A stretch of 19,490 nt of DNA from an uncultured Desulfovibrio sp. (GTDB lineage Bacteria > Desulfobacterota > Desulfovibrionia > Desulfovibrionales > Desulfovibrionaceae): the NCBI GenBank assembly GCA_900547595.1, contig URHE01000034.1, forward strand, positions 1 through 19,490, in the 5' to 3' direction. The notes below the pieces were generated by a model. The model was not told the DNA's origin, searched no databases, and saw only the letters and a program-made list of their open reading frames with translations. The translations under genes and the position numbers were made by a program. Below, piece after piece: positions 1 to 6,983 of this stretch (position 1 is the stretch's first letter; each line of letters begins with the position of its first letter).

Positions 1-330
1 CCTTCCCGCTCGCTATTCACTTGTCAATGAACCACCGCCGCCTTCCGGCAGCGCGACGCGTTTTATGCGCCCTTTGCGCTCCCCTGTCAAGCCCCCGGCA
101 AAAATATTTTTTCACCCGGCTTGTTCTCGGCGCGGAGTGCAAAACTATACACTTGCCCCCCCGCTGTCAAGATTTTTCGCAACTATTTTTGACATTCCCC
201 CCAGAAAGCCCCGGGGGGCGCCACTTTTCCCCAGAAATATGCCGTGGGGCCAGCCGGGCGGCCTCCCCGCTTGCAGCCGGACGGAAAAGGACTATCCTGT
301 CGGCAGAAACGCACACCCCCGGGAGGCCCC
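1..330. other. Non-coding upstream region with several TTGACA-like boxes
   Basis: I see no convincing gene here. The open frames that cross it have no ribosome-binding site and use codons unlike the neighbouring genes. The stretch is more AT-rich than the rest of the window. TGTCAA (TTGACA on the minus strand) occurs at 22-27, 85-90 and 165-170, and TTGACA occurs on the plus strand at 189-194. The box at 85-90 has CATAAA at 62-67 after a 17-nt spacer. The box at 165-170 has TATAGT (minus strand) at 144-149 after a 15-nt spacer. The region therefore looks like a promoter region for a leftward gene beyond the window edge, and possibly also for the rightward gene at 331. Confidence 0.5.
62..90 (-). 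promoter_or_regulatory. Candidate sigma70-type promoter facing left
   Basis: On the minus strand TTGACA (90-85) is followed after 17 nt by CATAAA (67-62), which matches four of six -10 consensus positions. It would fire toward a gene outside the window on the left. A second, poorly spaced candidate (TTGACA 170-165, 15 nt, TATAGT 149-144) lies upstream of it. The identification rests only on consensus matching. Confidence 0.35.
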
Positions 331-1032
331 ATGGCCAGGATGCGCACCACAAAACAGCACTTGAAGCAGCTTCTTCAGGGAGCCCGCTGGCGGGATCATC
401 TGGAAGAAATCGCGGCTGGCGGCATGAGCAGCGTCGGGCCGCTCTTTTCCTTCCTGCTTCTCGGCCCGCGGACCATGCACCGGGCCGCCGCCATCCTCGG
501 CGCCACAGTGGCGCGTCTTGCGCGGGACGAGCCCGAAGCGGCGCGCACCGTCATCCGCCGCTTCATGTGGCACATGAATGAGGAGTCCGGCAATATCGGC
601 TGGGGCATTCCCGACGCCTTTGCGGAATGCCTCGCCGCCAGCCCGTCCCTGGCCGAGACGTACCACCGCATCCTCATTTCCTACATCATGGACCTGGGGC
701 ATGACGACAATTTTTGCGACAACGACGTGTTGCGCCGTTCCTGCTTCTGGGCGGTGGGGCGCCTCGCGCAGGCGCGTCCCGACCTGTGCGCCGCGGCGCG
801 CCCCTGGCTGATACGGGGACTGGAGGATGCGGACAGCCTTTGCCGGGGCATGGCGGCCTGGGCGCTGGGCCAGCTGCCGCCGGAGCTCATGGACGCGCCC
901 GCCCTGCGCCGGCTGGCCCAATCGGGCAATGGCGATGTATGCGAAATCTATGAGGATGACCACATCCGCGAAGCGCGCGTGGATGACCTTGCCCGCGCGG
1001 CGCTCGCACGGGACAAGGCCCGGGATGGCTAG
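331..1032 (+). CDS. DVU0298-type HEAT-repeat protein
   Basis: This 233-residue protein is helix-rich and resembles the DVU0298 family of HEAT-like repeat proteins known from Desulfovibrio. The diagnostic part is the stretch around residues 80-100, with the pattern W-x-MNEESGNIGWGIP-x-AFAE. This is followed by helical repeats such as 136-148 and 171-183 (RRSCFWAVGRLAQ, CRGMAAWALGQLP), which look like HEAT units. No catalytic motif is visible, and a scaffold or protein-binding role is only inferred from the fold. I chose ATG 331 over the in-frame ATG at 244 because GGGAGG lies at 321-326, 4 nt upstream, and the extension has atypical composition. The gene is convergent with proB, 48 nt away. 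Confidence 0.8.
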   Translation: MARMRTTKQHLKQLLQGARWRDHLEEIAAGGMSSVGPLFSFLLLGPRTMHRAAAILGATVARLARDEPEAARTVIRRFMWHMNEESGNIGWGIPDAFAECLAASPSLAETYHRILISYIMDLGHDDNFCDNDVLRRSCFWAVGRLAQARPDLCAAARPWLIRGLEDADSLCRGMAAWALGQLPPELMDAPALRRLAQSGNGDVCEIYEDDHIREARVDDLARAALARDKARDG

Positions 1033-1072
1033 CCGCCGGCGGCCATGCCCGGAATCGCACCGGGCCGGCGGC
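1032..1072. terminator. GC-rich hairpin between convergent genes
   Basis: GCCGCCGG (1032-1039) pairs perfectly with CCGGCGGC (1065-1072), and a nested CCCGG/CCGGG (1048-1052/1060-1064) can form inside. It fills the 48-nt gap between the HEAT-protein stop and the proB stop, so it could end transcripts from both sides. There is no clear T-tract on either strand, so intrinsic termination is uncertain. Confidence 0.4.
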
Positions 1073-1080
1073 ACGTCCGC

Positions 1081-2379
1081 TCAGACGGCGGCATCCAGCA
1101 GCAGATTGTCCCGGTGGATCACATCCGGATAGTGCGCATCCCCCAGAATGGCCGCCACTTCATGCCGCTTGAGGCCCATGATCCTGCGCAGGTCGGCGGC
1201 GCTGTAGTTGGTCAGGCCAACGCCCAGCGGGCGCCCCTCATGCTCCACACGCACAAGCGCCCCCTTGGGGAACGCGCCTGAAACCTCCCGCACGCCCCCC
1301 GGCAAAAGGCTGCTGCCCTCGCGCATGAGCGCGGCTGCCGCGCCCGCGTCCACCATGACGCTGCCCGCCGGGTCGGACTGATAGGCCAGCCAGAACTTGC
1401 GGCGCGGGATGGCATGCCGCGCGGGACAGACCCATGTGCCTGACGGCGCGCCCTCATCGTCAACGCCGGAAAGCCCGAAGGCCCGGACCAGGGCATCCGG
1501 TTCGCGCCCCCGCAAAATGAGCGTGGGCACCCCCAGTTGCGCCGCCCGGCGCGCCGCCATGAGCTTGGAACGCATGCCGCCGGTGCCCACGGCGGTCTTG
1601 GCACCGCACAGGCGCCCCAGATCGAGCCGCGCCACATCCTCGATGCGGGCCAGCACCGGCGCATGGGGGTCCGCCTGCGGATCATGGGCGCAGACCCCTC
1701 TGGCCGAAGTCAGGTTGATGAACAGGTCCGCGCCCGCAAGATTGACGAGCAGGCTGGCGAGGCAGTCATTGTCGCCAAACTTGAGTTCACTCACCGAAAC
1801 GGTGTCGTTTTCATTGACGATGGGCAGGACGCCCCAGCGCAACAGCTCGGCAAAGGTATTGCGGGCATTGAGAAAACGGGGGCGGGAACGCAGGTCGTCC
1901 CGTGTGAGGAGCACCTGGGCCGTGGCAATGCCGAACGACCGGAAGGCCCTGTCCCAGGCGCGCATGAGCAGGCCCTGCCCCACTGCCGCGGCCGCCTGAC
2001 GCGCGGCGAGGTCCCTGCCGCGGGCATTGATGCCTCTGCCGCCAAGAGCCGCCCGCCCCGCCGCCACGGCACCCGACGAAACCAGCACGACGCGACGCGC
2101 CGGGACAAGCGGCACAGGCTCCGTCCCCCCCTGACCGCCCTGCGGGACGGCGGCGCGCACAGCCGCCATCTGCGCGGCCAGGGAGGCCAGGACCTCGTGA
2201 TCGAGGCCGTCGGCGTCCGCCAGGACGGCACTCCCCACCTTGACCACGATGCAGCGCGCCCGCGTCAGGAGCCGGCGGCGCTCCGACGCCCATGCGGCAT
2301 CCTCCGCGGACGCGGGCGCCGCCGGGGCGGTTCCCCGCGCCTTTTCCATTGGGCCGGACTTCCGGCCCGCGTCATTCAT
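1081..2379 (-). CDS. proB: Glutamate 5-kinase (ProB) with PUA domain
   Basis: ProB phosphorylates L-glutamate to gamma-glutamyl phosphate, the first committed step of proline biosynthesis, in the cytoplasm. From ATG 2379 it has 432 residues. An N-terminal amino-acid-kinase domain shows VVKVGSAVL (45-53), SSGAVAAG (101-108), NENDTVS (189-195), FGDNDCLAS (201-209) and VGTGGMRSKL (264-273). A C-terminal PUA domain follows (about 350-425; SSLLPGGV, GAFPKGALV, GVGLTNYSA). Residues 77-95 form a Gly/Pro/Gln-rich surface insertion. ATG 2379 overlaps the obgE stop by 8 nt (ATGAATGA), suggesting translational coupling. An in-frame ATG at 2349 is the alternative, but a tight inverted repeat (2351-2368) covers its upstream region. 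proA is not adjacent downstream. Confidence 0.93.
   Translation of the reverse strand: MNDAGRKSGPMEKARGTAPAAPASAEDAAWASERRRLLTRARCIVVKVGSAVLADADGLDHEVLASLAAQMAAVRAAVPQGGQGGTEPVPLVPARRVVLVSSGAVAAGRAALGGRGINARGRDLAARQAAAAVGQGLLMRAWDRAFRSFGIATAQVLLTRDDLRSRPRFLNARNTFAELLRWGVLPIVNENDTVSVSELKFGDNDCLASLLVNLAGADLFINLTSARGVCAHDPQADPHAPVLARIEDVARLDLGRLCGAKTAVGTGGMRSKLMAARRAAQLGVPTLILRGREPDALVRAFGLSGVDDEGAPSGTWVCPARHAIPRRKFWLAYQSDPAGSVMVDAGAAAALMREGSSLLPGGVREVSGAFPKGALVRVEHEGRPLGVGLTNYSAADLRRIMGLKRHEVAAILGDAHYPDVIHRDNLLLDAAV
2351..2368 (-). repeat. Perfect inverted repeat at the obgE/proB junction
   Basis: GGGCCGGA (2351-2358) and TCCGGCCC (2361-2368) are perfect complements separated by 2 nt, giving a very tight hairpin. 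It lies between the obgE stop (2374-2372) and the in-frame proB ATG at 2349. In mRNA it would mask ribosome access to that ATG. It could be a control element, or simply coding sequence if proB starts at 2379. Confidence 0.4.
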
Positions 2380-3526
2380 TGGTGTAGACAACTTCGATCT
2401 CGGGAAATTCTTCGTCGTCAGATGGCAATTCCGTATGAAAATGCACCAGGGGCTCATGGCGCGCAAGCTCGTCCTTGAGGCGCCAGAGCTCCTCCACCAG
2501 CGGCTCAAGGCCGATGCGCTCCTTGGCGGAGATGAAATAGATGCGGCGTTCCTCCCGCGCGGCGCGGGCCATGAGCGCCTGAAGCCGCTCCTCGGAAACC
2601 AGGTCGATCTTGTTGATGACCTCTATCTGCCGCCGTTCGGCCAGTTCCGGGTCAAAACGGCGCAGCTCCTCGTTGACGAGCTCGAAACCGGCCCAGGGCT
2701 CCGCATCGTCCACATCCTCGATGCTCAGCATGTGGACAAGAAAACGCGTCCGCTCCACATGCTTGAGAAAACGATGCCCCAACCCCAGGCCCGCGTGCGC
2801 GCCTTCGATGAGGCCGGGAATATCCGCGATGATCATGCGCTTTTCCGGGTCGACCTCGTCGATCATCACGCCGAGGTTGGGCGTGATGGTGGTGAAGGGA
2901 TAGTCCGCGATCTTGGGGCGCGCGGCGGAGACACGGGAGATGAAGGTGGACTTCCCCGCGTTGGGCAGGCCGATGAGCCCCACATCCGCAAGTATCTTCA
3001 GCTCCAGGCGCAGGGTCACTTCCTCGCCCGGCTCCCCGGGCTGGGCAAAGCGCGGCGCGCGCATGGTGGAGGATTTGAAATGCTCGTTGCCCTTGCCGCC
3101 GCGACCGCCCCGCGCCACCAGGACAAGGCTTTCCGGTTCGCTGAGGTCCGCCAGCAGGCGCTCGCCGCCCCCGGCTTCCGCATGGGGGGCGCCCTCTTCA
3201 CCTTCCGCCGGTTCCTCCGCAGGCACGCCCTCGGCAAAGACGAGCGTGCCCACGGGCAGGCCGAGCACAAGGTCCGCGCCCTTTTTGCCGTCACACTGGC
3301 CGCCGCGGCCGGGCTGGCCGTTCTGCGCCTCATAGACGCGCTTGAGCCGGAAGTCATAGAGGGAAAGGAGGCGGCTGTCCGCCCTGAGATAGACCGAACC
3401 GCCGTTGCCGCCGTCGCCGCCGTCCGGGCCGCCCTTGGGCACAAACTTCTCGCGCCGGAAGGACATGCAGCCCCGGCCGCCCTTGCCCGCCTTGACGAGT
3501 ATCCTGGCTTCATCAACAAAACGCAT
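2372..3526 (-). CDS. obgE: Obg-family GTPase (ObgE/CgtA)
   Basis: ObgE is a GTPase of 50S ribosome assembly and stress response, acting on the ribosome. The protein has 384 residues. The glycine-rich Obg fold occupies about 1-160 (KAGKGGRGC, GGPDGGDGGNGG, ARGGRGGKGNEHF). The G domain follows with G1 GLPNAGKST (186-194), G2 around TT (212-213), G3 DIPG (235-238) and G4 NKID (305-308). It ends in an acidic tail near 384 and lacks the OCT domain found in longer homologues. Residues 101-122 are an acidic Ala/Glu/Gly-rich insertion in the Obg fold. ATG 3526 has GAGG 6 nt upstream. It sits downstream of rpmA behind a terminator-like hairpin and overlaps proB. Confidence 0.96.
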   Translation of the reverse strand: MRFVDEARILVKAGKGGRGCMSFRREKFVPKGGPDGGDGGNGGSVYLRADSRLLSLYDFRLKRVYEAQNGQPGRGGQCDGKKGADLVLGLPVGTLVFAEGVPAEEPAEGEEGAPHAEAGGGERLLADLSEPESLVLVARGGRGGKGNEHFKSSTMRAPRFAQPGEPGEEVTLRLELKILADVGLIGLPNAGKSTFISRVSAARPKIADYPFTTITPNLGVMIDEVDPEKRMIIADIPGLIEGAHAGLGLGHRFLKHVERTRFLVHMLSIEDVDDAEPWAGFELVNEELRRFDPELAERRQIEVINKIDLVSEERLQALMARAAREERRIYFISAKERIGLEPLVEELWRLKDELARHEPLVHFHTELPSDDEEFPEIEVVYTNE

Positions 3527-3620
3527 GGCATGCCTCACAATGGGGAAGCGCGGGGCGCACCGTCCGTCCCGCGGGCGCTCCCCGCAACATGCCGTTACTA
3601 TGCCCGCAAAAACGGCAAAA

Positions 3621-3651
3621 GGGAAGGGCCGCCACAAGGCGGCGCCTTCCC
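3621..3651 (-). terminator. Terminator-like hairpin between rpmA and obgE
   Basis: GGGAAGG (3621-3627) pairs with CCTTCCC (3645-3651), and GCCGCC (3628-3633) pairs with GGCGGC (3638-3643). One base is bulged and the loop is ACAA, giving about 13 base pairs. On the minus strand the hairpin is followed by TTTT (3620-3617), as expected of an intrinsic terminator for rplU-rpmA. obgE would then be expressed by readthrough or from its own promoter. A smaller stem (GGCGGC-GTTT-GCCGCC, 3678-3693) lies between it and the rpmA stop. Confidence 0.65.
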
Positions 3652-3704
3652 TCAAAAACCCCCGGGGCCCGGGCAATGGCGGCGTTTGCCGCCACAGCGC
3701 GGGG

Positions 3705-3974
3705 TCAGGCCGCGGGATAGTCCACATGCACGCGCGTCAGGACGCGGCGCTTGCGGACGAACTTTTCAAAACGGACCACGCCGTCCACCTTGGCGAACAG
3801 CGTATAATCGCGCCCCATGCCCACATTGAGGCCGGGATACACGACCGTGCCCAGCTGGCGGACAATGATATTGCCCGCGAGCACATGCTGGCCGCCAAAC
3901 CGCTTCACGCCCCGGCGCTGCCCCGGACTGTCGCGGCCGTTGCGTGACGAGCCGCCCGCTTTCTTGTGAGCCAT
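3705..3974 (-). CDS. rpmA: 50S ribosomal protein bL27
   Basis: This 89-residue protein matches bL27 over its full length, including the N-terminal MAHKKAGGSSRNGRDS and VKRFGGQ (residues 23-29). The N-terminus of bL27 reaches toward the peptidyl transferase centre of the large subunit. There is no sign of the cleavable N-terminal extension seen in Firmicutes. ATG 3974 has GGAGG (minus strand, 3983-3979) 4 nt upstream. It follows rplU by 79 nt in the usual L21-L27 order and is followed by a terminator-like hairpin before obgE. Confidence 0.98.
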   Translation of the reverse strand: MAHKKAGGSSRNGRDSPGQRRGVKRFGGQHVLAGNIIVRQLGTVVYPGLNVGMGRDYTLFAKVDGVVRFEKFVRKRRVLTRVHVDYPAA

Positions 3975-4053
3975 GGTGCCTCCTCGGCCGCTTTAACCGG
4001 CGCTGCCGCTTCCGCCGCGCGGACACGGGGGAAGGAGCGCCGGAATGCCCGGC

Positions 4054-4362
4054 CTAGCTGTTGATGCTGGTAATGCGAAGGGCGGTGCAGTCCTGCCGGT
4101 GCCCGTGCAGGCACTTGGAGTCCTTGCGCCGGCGGCGCTTGAACACCAGCACCTTGGGGCCGCGCCCCTGGGCCACGACTTCCGCCCTGACGGTGGCGCC
4201 GGCGAGGTAGGGAGCGCCCACCTTGCAGCCCTCGCCGCCGATCATGAGAACCTTGTCCAGAACGATCTCGGCGCCCGGTTCCACGGCGAGCTTTTCCACC
4301 ACGATACGGGAACCCTGCTCGACCTGGTACTGCTTTCCGCCGGTTTCGACAATCGCGTACAT
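4054..4362 (-). CDS. rplU: 50S ribosomal protein bL21
   Basis: This is a 102-residue bL21, a 23S rRNA-binding protein of the large subunit. It starts MYAIVETGGKQYQVEQG, contains VFKRRRRKDS near residue 80 and carries the conserved GHRQ close to the end. The C-terminal segment contains two cysteines (KCLHGHRQDC), which is somewhat unusual for the family. ATG 4362 is preferred over an in-frame upstream ATG at 4389 because a full GGAGG lies at 4373-4369, 6 nt upstream, and because the family starts at MYAI. A promoter-like TTGACA lies about 50 nt upstream of the start. rpmA follows. Confidence 0.97.
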   Translation of the reverse strand: MYAIVETGGKQYQVEQGSRIVVEKLAVEPGAEIVLDKVLMIGGEGCKVGAPYLAGATVRAEVVAQGRGPKVLVFKRRRRKDSKCLHGHRQDCTALRITSINS

Positions 4363-4387
4363 CTGCAACCTCCAAAAAGGGAAACGC

Positions 4388-4417
4388 ATACTTGCCCCAA
4401 GCCACCGAAAATGTCAA
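4388..4417 (-). promoter_or_regulatory. Candidate promoter of rplU-rpmA
   Basis: On the minus strand a perfect TTGACA (4417-4412) is followed after 17-18 nt by CAAGTAT (4394-4388), a weak -10. It lies in the 93-nt gap between the surE stop and the rplU start and would give a leader of about 20 nt. The -35 box is convincing and the -10 is not. Confidence 0.45.
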
Positions 4418-4455
4418 GCGCCAACGCGGCAAAGAATGCGCCGCCTTCTTCCGCC

Positions 4456-5223
4456 TCAGCCGCGCGCGGCCAGATCCATGGCCGCCAGGGCTTCCAGGGC
4501 CGCGTCATCCGTATATTCAAAGCGCAGCGGCGTCAGCGTGACATAGCCCTGCGCCAGCAGAGCCCTGTCCGTGCCGGGGCGCACGCTGCTTTCCGGCACA
4601 TCGCCGGTGAGCCACCAGTAGGGATCGCCGCGCGGATCGTCCCGGCGTTCGTAGATATTGCGCCACACGGCATCCGACTGCGGGCAGACGCGCAGGCCGC
4701 GCGCGGCCGCAAGTTCCCCCGCCGGATAATTGAGGTTGAGGACGCGGCGCGGGGCCACACGCCCCCAGTCGATGCGCCCGGCCAGAGCCACGGCGTGCCG
4801 GGCGTGCGCCGAAAGGTCCACGCGGCCCGAATGGTCGGCATGGGAAACCGCCATGCTCGGCACGGCATCGTGGGCGCCCTCGGCCGCCGCGCCCACCGTG
4901 CCGGAATAGAAGATGTCCGGCCCCACATTGGGGCCGAGGTTGATGCCCGCCATGACGAGGTCCGGCCGCCGCGGCGCGAGCGCGCCCAGCCCGAGCTTGA
5001 CGCAGTCCGTGGGCGTGCCGTGGACGCCGGTCCCCGAAAATTCAGGTTCTTCAATGGCGCGCGTCCGCAGCGGCTCGAACACGGTGAGCGAATGTCCGAC
5101 CCCGGACTGCTGGCGGAGGGGCGCCACGGCCAGGACCGTGTGGCCCGCCTCCACCAGGGCGGCATACAGGGCGCGCAGCCCCGGCGCCATGATGCCGTCG
5201 TCATTGGTCAGGAGAACGTGCAT
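4456..5223 (-). CDS. surE: 5'/3'-nucleotidase SurE
   Basis: SurE is a metal-dependent phosphatase that hydrolyses nucleoside 5'- and 3'-monophosphates and is linked to stationary-phase survival. The 255-residue length is typical. The metal-binding LTNDDG (5-10) is followed by the family patterns VAPLRQQSG, GTPTDCVKLGL and the AGINLGPNVGPDIFYSGTVGAA block, and then by AVS. The N-terminal residues match the family, so ATG 5223 is secure; GAGG lies about 11 nt upstream. It is divergent from the exoribonuclease gene, with 73 nt between the starts, and is followed by rplU after 93 nt. Confidence 0.95.
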   Translation of the reverse strand: MHVLLTNDDGIMAPGLRALYAALVEAGHTVLAVAPLRQQSGVGHSLTVFEPLRTRAIEEPEFSGTGVHGTPTDCVKLGLGALAPRRPDLVMAGINLGPNVGPDIFYSGTVGAAAEGAHDAVPSMAVSHADHSGRVDLSAHARHAVALAGRIDWGRVAPRRVLNLNYPAGELAAARGLRVCPQSDAVWRNIYERRDDPRGDPYWWLTGDVPESSVRPGTDRALLAQGYVTLTPLRFEYTDDAALEALAAMDLAARG

Positions 5224-5291
5224 TTGACAATACCTCGGAAAGAAGGGAATCTCGCGGAAAGGCGGTCCGCAAGGTGTGCGGGCGGAGACTA

Positions 5292-5319
5292 TCTATATGA
5301 AAAAAGGCGTTTTCGTCAA
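5292..5319 (-). promoter_or_regulatory. Candidate promoter of surE
   Basis: On the minus strand TTGACG (5319-5314), a 16-nt spacer and TATAGA (5297-5292) match five of six and four of six consensus positions. It would give surE a leader of about 60 nt. It overlaps the start codon of the divergent gene at 5297, which is possible but unusual. The evidence is only consensus matching. Confidence 0.3.
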
Positions 5320-6334
5320 AGACATTGTGCCCAATGCCGAGGCTGCCGGGATCTTCGCCGTGGCGGACGCCGCCTTGGCGCAGTCGCGCAACGGCCCCTA
5401 CTGGCGGCTTGTCCTTGCCGACGCCAGCGGGAGCGTGGAGGCGAAGATATGGAGCCCGCTCAGCGGCGAATTCAACGAAATAGCGCCCGGCACACTGGCG
5501 CGGGTGGAGGGGCGCGCCTCGCTCTTCCGCTCGGCGCTCCAGCTCGCCGTGGAGAAATTCCGCCCGCTGGACGCCGCGGAGGCGGCCGCGGTGGACCAGA
5601 CGGCCTTTCTGCCTTCCAGCCCCTACTCCATCGACGACATGGACGAAGCGCTGCGGGAGCTGTGCCGTCGGGAATTCACGCACAAACCCTGGCGCAGGCT
5701 CGTGTCCGCCGTGCTGGACGATGAGGAGCTGGGCCCGAAATTCCGGAGCGCGCCTGCGGCCAAGAACGTCCACCACGCCTATGTCGGGGGGCTGCTGGAG
5801 CACACGCTCGGCGTGTTCCGGCTGTGCCGCCGCATGGCGAACCAGTATGCCGAACTTGACCGCCAGACCCTGCTCGCCGGCGCGCTCTTTCACGATTTCG
5901 GCAAGATCCGCGAATTCTCCGGCGGCCTGTCCAACGACTATACCGGCGAAGGGCGCCTGCTCGGGCATCTCATGCTCGGCGTGGAAATGCTCGGCCCCTT
6001 CCTTGTCCGCTCACGGCTGGAGCCGGGCCTTCAGGAACATCTCAAGCACCTCATCCTCAGCCACCATGGCGAGCTGGAATTCGGCGCGGTGCGCCAGCCG
6101 CACACGCCGGAGGCCCTCGCCCTCCACTGCGCGGACAATCTCGATGCCAAGCTCGCCCAGTGCCGCGGCCTCTTCGCCGCTCTGGAGGGCGACAACCCCG
6201 CCTGGACGCCCTGGCAAGCCACGCTGGGGCGCCCCATGTATCGTCCGCCGCGCACCCCGGGCGGCCGCGAGGGCGCCCCGAAAGCGCGCAAAACCGCCAA
6301 GAGGGAAGAATGTTTGTCACTTTTGAAGGCATAG
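5297..6334 (+). CDS. YhaM-like OB-fold/HD-domain 3'-5' exoribonuclease
   Basis: This 345-residue protein combines an N-terminal OB-type nucleic-acid-binding domain (about 5-90; KDI, YWRLVLADASGSVEAKIW) with a C-terminal HD metal-dependent phosphohydrolase domain. This is the architecture of YhaM exoribonucleases. HD features include KNVHHAYVGGLLEHT (156-170), LFHDFGK (197-203), LSHHGELEFG (254-263) and D280 in CADNLDAK. The last about 35 residues are basic and low in complexity. ATG 5297 is chosen over the in-frame GTG at 5276 because GGAG lies at 5284-5287 and homologues begin near MKKxxVKDI. The 3' end overlaps tmk by 25 nt. The function is inferred from domain architecture; RNA turnover is likely but not proven. 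Confidence 0.82.
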   Translation: MKKGVFVKDIVPNAEAAGIFAVADAALAQSRNGPYWRLVLADASGSVEAKIWSPLSGEFNEIAPGTLARVEGRASLFRSALQLAVEKFRPLDAAEAAAVDQTAFLPSSPYSIDDMDEALRELCRREFTHKPWRRLVSAVLDDEELGPKFRSAPAAKNVHHAYVGGLLEHTLGVFRLCRRMANQYAELDRQTLLAGALFHDFGKIREFSGGLSNDYTGEGRLLGHLMLGVEMLGPFLVRSRLEPGLQEHLKHLILSHHGELEFGAVRQPHTPEALALHCADNLDAKLAQCRGLFAALEGDNPAWTPWQATLGRPMYRPPRTPGGREGAPKARKTAKREECLSLLKA

Positions 6335-6963
6335 AAGGCTCGGGCAAGTCCACGGCCCTGCGTCTGCTCGCCGGGCACCTTCAGGCGCGCGGGCACGATC
6401 CCGTGCTCACGCGCGAACCGGGCGGCAGCAGCCTTGGCCGCAGCCTCAGGCCCATCCTGCTGGATGCGCGCACGCGCGGGCTCTCCAGCCGGGCGGAGCT
6501 GCACCTGTTCCTTGCCGACCGCGCCCAGCATGTGGCCGAAATCATCCGGCCGGCGCTGGAAGCGGGGCAGACGGTGCTCTGCGACCGGTTTTCGGACTCG
6601 ACCCTCGCCTATCAGGGCTATGGCCGGGGGCATGACGTGGAACGCCTGCGCCGCATCAACGCCCAGGCCACGGGCGGCCTCGCGCCGGACCTCACGCTCC
6701 TCCTGGATCTGTCCGTGAGCGAGGGGCTGGAGCGCGCGGGCGAACGCAACCGCATCGAAGGGACCGTTGTTTCCGAAGGCCGCTTTGATGCCGAAAGCCT
6801 GGATTTCCACGAGCGCGTCCGGGCGGGCTATCTGGCGCTGGCCCAGGCCGAGCCGGACCGCATCGCCGTCATCGACGCGACGCAGCGGCCCGATGACGTG
6901 CTCCTCCAGTGCCTTTCCGCGCTGGAGGCCCGGCTGCCGCACGACGGGCCGGGCATCGTCTGA
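6310..6963 (+). CDS. tmk: Thymidylate kinase
   Basis: Tmk phosphorylates dTMP to dTDP for DNA synthesis. The 217-residue protein has the P-loop FEGIEGSGKST (5-15), the TREPGGS motif (34-40), the DR pair in CDRFSDSTLAYQGYGRG (91-107) and an arginine-containing lid near GERNRIEG. The P-loop lacks the arginine of eukaryotic-type enzymes and so looks like the Escherichia coli type. ATG 6310 follows GGGAAG closely and lies inside the end of the upstream exoribonuclease gene. The overlap implies co-translation. A small orphan gene follows after 20 nt. Confidence 0.96.
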   Translation: MFVTFEGIEGSGKSTALRLLAGHLQARGHDPVLTREPGGSSLGRSLRPILLDARTRGLSSRAELHLFLADRAQHVAEIIRPALEAGQTVLCDRFSDSTLAYQGYGRGHDVERLRRINAQATGGLAPDLTLLLDLSVSEGLERAGERNRIEGTVVSEGRFDAESLDFHERVRAGYLALAQAEPDRIAVIDATQRPDDVLLQCLSALEARLPHDGPGIV

Positions 6964-6983
6964 ACGTCACCACAGGAACCACC

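Noticed and set aside
21..581. Plus-strand open frame of 186 codons across the left non-coding region
   Set aside because: It has no ribosome-binding site, runs into the HEAT-protein gene in another frame, and its first half has low-GC codon use unlike real genes here.
2240..3829. Plus-strand open frame of 529 codons
   Set aside because: It is antisense to obgE and the start of proB and has no family features. The sense-strand proteins are unmistakable.
5224..5252. Plus-strand promoter with TTGACA at 5224-5229 for the exoribonuclease gene
   Set aside because: The -35 box is perfect, but no acceptable -10 lies 15-19 nt downstream.
4045..5724. Plus-strand open frame of 559 codons
   Set aside because: It runs antisense through rplU and surE and then out of frame through the exoribonuclease gene. 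No domain is visible.
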